Assembly (NCBI RefSeq): GCF_041146795.1
Contig: NC_135174.1
Span: 7,255,878 to 7,319,877, forward strand
Source of the DNA: Maylandia zebra
Lineage: Eukaryota; Chordata; Actinopteri; Cichliformes; Cichlidae
Direction: 5' to 3'
DNA: 64,000 nucleotides
The position numbers were made by a program, and so were the translations under genes. Under the pieces are notes generated by a model, which made no database searches, had not been told where the DNA came from, and saw only the letters and a program-made list of their open reading frames with translations. Of this stretch, positions 61,142 through 64,000 are shown in pieces. The first letter of the stretch is position 1; every line of letters begins with the position of its first letter.

Positions 61142-62746
61142 TCATTCAGCAGCTTTATGGTCAAGGTCAGGATCATGCGTTGAGGAAGTAAATGAGCAGA
61201 TTTTACCCAACTGGTAGAGATCATTCAGGGGATCGTGCTCTGTCATTAGGTCTGGAACTTCATTCATTTTCCCTTGGTTCTTCTTATCAAACACTGCTGT
61301 AATCTGAGCCAGCGTCTTGCCCTTTGTCTCTGGCAAGGTGAGCCCCAGAAACACAGCAGATACCAAACAAACACAGAGGAAAGGCAGAAAGCAGAGGTTT
61401 CCCAGGCCATTGACGATGAAAGGTAACAGCATTCCCATTAGGAGCAGGCTAATCCACATTAGAGAGCCGGCGATCATGTAGGCCGCTGGACGAGCCGTCT
61501 GATCAAAGATCTCAGCTGGTAAGATCCCTGTCACTCCGGCTGGGCCCAGGCCAAAGCTGAGGATGTAAGCGAAAACGCACACCATGCTGAGGTATGCCAT
61601 CCCTGTCACTTTGCGGCTCTGGAGTGAAAGAGCTACAGTAAAAACTATAGACCAACAAGACATGAGACTGTAACCCCCGATGAGAAGGTACCGGCGACCC
61701 ACGCGTTCAATCAGGAGGTTACTCAGAATGGAAGCTGTTAGCTCAGATGCCCCCGTCCCAATGGTGACGTACTGAATTTTCTCTGGTGGGATCCCTGCTT
61801 CCTGAAAGATGTAGGAAGCATAGAAGTAGATGGAGTCGTTTCCACAGAGCATCATGGCGCTGCTGGCGGCCATGACTGTTTTGAGTTGTGATCGTAAATT
61901 ACGATCCTTAAACAGGGCCCAGGGCGTCTTAGCAGAAGATGTAGCTCCAGAATTTATGGCTGCGGACATTTGCTGCTCCTGAAGCAACTCCTCCATCTCC
62001 AAAACGGGAGCCTCCCCGCCGCGGAGTCTTCCAAGAGCCTGGAGACATGCTTCCCTGTCTCCCCTGTCAATGAGTAGGTACCTGGGGCTTTCGGGGAACC
62101 AGGGAAGGGTAAGGAGCTGGACCAGTGCTGGCAAAACATTACTAGCCAGTAAGTAGGGCCAAAGAGGCTCACTACCCAAAAGCTCAGTAAGTCCCACAAC
62201 CTGACCCAAAAAGATCCCAAATGCAGTAAAGACGGCAGAAGAAAACGCCACAGCACCTCTGAGGTGTTTGGGGGCACTCTCTCCAAAATACATAGGCTGG
62301 ACATTCATGCTGACACCTGAGTTCATCCCCACCAGAAAGCGAGCAATGATGATCATCTCAAATGATTTTGCCACCCGGCATGTTAGCACCAGCACAGCAG
62401 CAGCAAACATGAAGGAATTGTTCAAAAGCAGCGACTTTTTCCTCCCAAAGCGAACTGACATAGGGCCTGCCAGCAGGGCCCCAAGGAGGCCACCAAGAGA
62501 AAAGGCTGATACTATCAGGGTCCACACCAGGGTCACCTCTGGGATATCCAAGCCTGTACCCCAGCGCTCTATGTAGGTGTCATTAATAAACTTTTGGATG
62601 TAGCTGGTAGGAGCGTTGATGATGGAGATGTTGTAGCCGTACTGAAAGGTTCCTCCAATGGCAGCACAGAGCACAGTCAGTCCAAGAGTCAATCCATTGC
62701 CTGAAGGTTTCCTGGTTTTTTCTGGTACATTATCTGCAGACTTCAT
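61142..62746 (-). CDS. slc2a11-like: GLUT11-like facilitative sugar transporter, single exon
   Basis: Twelve-helix SLC2 (GLUT) transporter expected in the plasma or internal membranes, moving hexoses down their gradient. The 534 residues include a class II start (GGTFQYGYNISIINAP, 31-46), a possible N-glycosylation site N55 in the first outer loop, GRKK (101-104), PESPRYLL (218-225), the GLUT11-type GNDSIYFYAS in helix 7 (302-311), ERVGRR (347-352), GPAG (401-404) and PETKGKT (472-478). The 302-311 motif and overall likeness point to SLC2A11 rather than GLUT5 or GLUT9. The ATG is the first in its frame; an in-frame TAA lies 18 nt upstream (62762-62764). The frame has no introns, whereas SLC2A11 genes usually have many. 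There is no poly(A) relic or flanking duplication, so an old retrocopy or an intronless lineage are both possible. It appears intact and was probably under selection. Which teleost paralogue it is cannot be settled here. Confidence 0.9.
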   Translation of the reverse strand: MKSADNVPEKTRKPSGNGLTLGLTVLCAAIGGTFQYGYNISIINAPTSYIQKFINDTYIERWGTGLDIPEVTLVWTLIVSAFSLGGLLGALLAGPMSVRFGRKKSLLLNNSFMFAAAVLVLTCRVAKSFEMIIIARFLVGMNSGVSMNVQPMYFGESAPKHLRGAVAFSSAVFTAFGIFLGQVVGLTELLGSEPLWPYLLASNVLPALVQLLTLPWFPESPRYLLIDRGDREACLQALGRLRGGEAPVLEMEELLQEQQMSAAINSGATSSAKTPWALFKDRNLRSQLKTVMAASSAMMLCGNDSIYFYASYIFQEAGIPPEKIQYVTIGTGASELTASILSNLLIERVGRRYLLIGGYSLMSCWSIVFTVALSLQSRKVTGMAYLSMVCVFAYILSFGLGPAGVTGILPAEIFDQTARPAAYMIAGSLMWISLLLMGMLLPFIVNGLGNLCFLPFLCVCLVSAVFLGLTLPETKGKTLAQITAVFDKKNQGKMNEVPDLMTEHDPLNDLYQLGKICSFTSSTHDPDLDHKAAE

Positions 62747-62919
62747 CTCAAAGCAGGCTCTTTAAGTGGAAGAGCAAACTTGTCCCCTTCCGTTAGTTGT
62801 TCAATCAGTCCAAACCTTTTATGTAGCTTAGAGAGGCGTTTTTAACTCATATGAGACTACGGCTGATCTCTAATGCGGTTCAAATGAAAGGCAGCGTGAT
62901 TCTTCAGTTAGAGCCGGGG

Positions 62920-62928
62920 TTATATAAA
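62920..62928 (-). promoter_or_regulatory. TATA box of slc2a11-like gene
   Basis: TTTATATAA on the minus strand, followed by a G/C-rich CCCCGGCTC stretch. Transcription would start near 62893-62898, giving a 5' UTR of about 150 nt before the ATG if unspliced. Position and sequence fit a focused promoter; no transcript evidence. Confidence 0.5.
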
Positions 62929-63199
62929 TCTGCGCCTTTTCCCTGAGTCTAACCTTTCAGGCAACGTCCTACCCGCAAGAGTTCTGCTGCAGTGATCCTT
63001 CCCCAGTCAAATTTAGAGTTAAAGTTTAAACGTTAACTCAAATTACAGAAATTATTTAAAAGAGTAATAAAAAGAAGTGAAACCAGCTATGGGAAACAAG
63101 TATTATTCAGAAAAATAAATCCTGCTAGTCTAAATTTAGATAATTATTTTCACCACCTTAACGGATGTTTTTGCATGTGTGAGGCGCGTACAGAGTGCT

Positions 63200-63264
63200 G
63201 ATTGGTTCAAACTGCTTACGTCATTTTTGTGCGATTACTACTGTCGCGAGGAAAAAATGTAAGT
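63200..63264 (+). promoter_or_regulatory. Candidate divergent promoter and first-exon splice donor
   Basis: Within 65 bp lie an inverted CCAAT box (GATTGGTT, 63200-63207), a CRE-like TTACGTCA (63216-63223), a CGCGAG word (63245-63250) and a consensus splice donor GTAAGT (63259-63264). This layout suits the non-coding first exon of a gene read to the right, with the rest outside the window. No coding exon is visible downstream to confirm it. Confidence 0.35.
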
Positions 63265-64000
63265 GAACGCAGTCGTTTTAATTTGTTTCTCTTTTGTATT
63301 TGGCTTATAAATTGCAAATCACTACACGAAAGTGTTAACGCGAAAGGTACTGCTTTTAGCTTTACACGAAATTGTTAATAAGCAAACACAATATACAGCC
63401 ATATTATTATTATTTATATATTTAACCAACGGTAAGCTAGCTAACTTTTGAGCTAGCTTGATTTTGTTTTGCATTTTCTATGAGTAGATATACTGTGGCC
63501 ACTCAGCATTTGTCCTCATTCTTAAAAATGCATATGTGGCGATTACAGAAATGTGTTGCAGAACTGCTCAAAGAGCAAATGAACGAGGGTTCGCGAGTTT
63601 CCTACAGAATAATAACAACAAAAGGAAGTTCGTTTTCTCCCCCTAACACAGAACTATTGGTAGCATCTATTTGACAAATCGACTAAATTAATTTGTAGCT
63701 CATGTCAAAAGCGCAAAGAATTATGCTTCCATAAACAAGCGGTCATTCTTACCTCAGTGTTGGAAAAAGTGACGATGCAGATGCTTTTGCACAGAGACGG
63801 AAAGACGTTACTTTAGCATCCCTGTAGTTACATCAGTGGAATATTATTTAACTGAGAATAAAGATCCTTTTCCCTCATATACCTCAGAGTGTTAGTTACC
63901 TTTAACAACTGGGATGTGATCAATAGCAGGCAAGGAGTTAAAAATGGAGAAATGACGAACGTGTTCAACATAGTCTGACTAAGCCAAAAGTTTTGGAATT
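63265..64000. other. Right end of window, possible first intron
   Basis: AT-rich. An open frame at 63480-63674 shows no recognisable domain. If the donor at 63259 is real, this is intron sequence. Confidence 0.35.

Noticed and set aside
1..64000. CRISPR arrays, bacterial operons, riboswitches, replication origins
   Set aside because: The window is vertebrate nuclear DNA; no regularly spaced short repeats or bacterial gene structure occur.

Overview
The window looks like a gene-poor, repeat-rich stretch of a ray-finned (teleost) fish genome, probably a percomorph and possibly a cichlid. The placement rests on the repeat content: a Tf1/sushi-type chromovirus, Rex3/RTE-like and L2-like LINEs, Penelope-like elements with a GIY-YIG domain, Tc1 relics and many non-autonomous hAT elements. 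It also rests on a GLUT11-like sugar transporter. The species is inferred; no sequence search could be run.

Only one host protein gene can be supported: an uninterrupted 534-codon slc2a11-like transporter on the minus strand (61142-62746). It has a TATA-type promoter about 175 bp upstream of the ATG and a possible ATTAAA poly(A) signal downstream. About 450 bp upstream of it, a CCAAT/CRE/splice-donor cluster on the plus strand (63200-63264) may be the head of a divergent gene running out of the window.

Layout. 1-3339: AT-rich spacer with a decayed LINE (1500-2310). 3340-8607: a young Ty3/Gypsy chromovirus with intact gag, pol broken once inside reverse transcriptase, a full 708-bp 3' LTR and a 5' LTR cut down to its last 206 bp. 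8608-23256: spacer with (GAATT)n-tailed LINE 3' ends, a TIR element, an LTR-like block, a CACTA-like end and a 5S rRNA-derived pseudogene. 23257-24253: Penelope-like element in inverted-repeat arms. 25020-27010: Tc1 relic split by a hAT element. 29381-30382 and 32652-34462: two sister hAT elements with perfect 8-bp target duplications, the second carrying a nested Rex3/RTE-like LINE with its own 9-bp duplication; an antisense LINE endonuclease relic lies between them. 37721-38562: second Penelope-like palindrome. 38927-39052: chain of overlapping perfect hairpins. 43190-44301: another hAT. 45160-47786: LINE relic, then a CACTA-like element with a nested SINE. 49966-50416: LINE tail and a 151-bp tandem duplication. 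52210-58945: Tc1 relic, hAT MITE and LINE relics. 61142-64000: the transporter and its upstream region.

Apart from gag/pol of the chromovirus, which would act together as one retroelement, the features are independent insertions. No new multi-gene system was found. The most informative signals are the self-priming arrangement of the chromovirus, its truncated 5' LTR, the hairpin chain, the inverted-repeat Penelope units and the intronless transporter gene.
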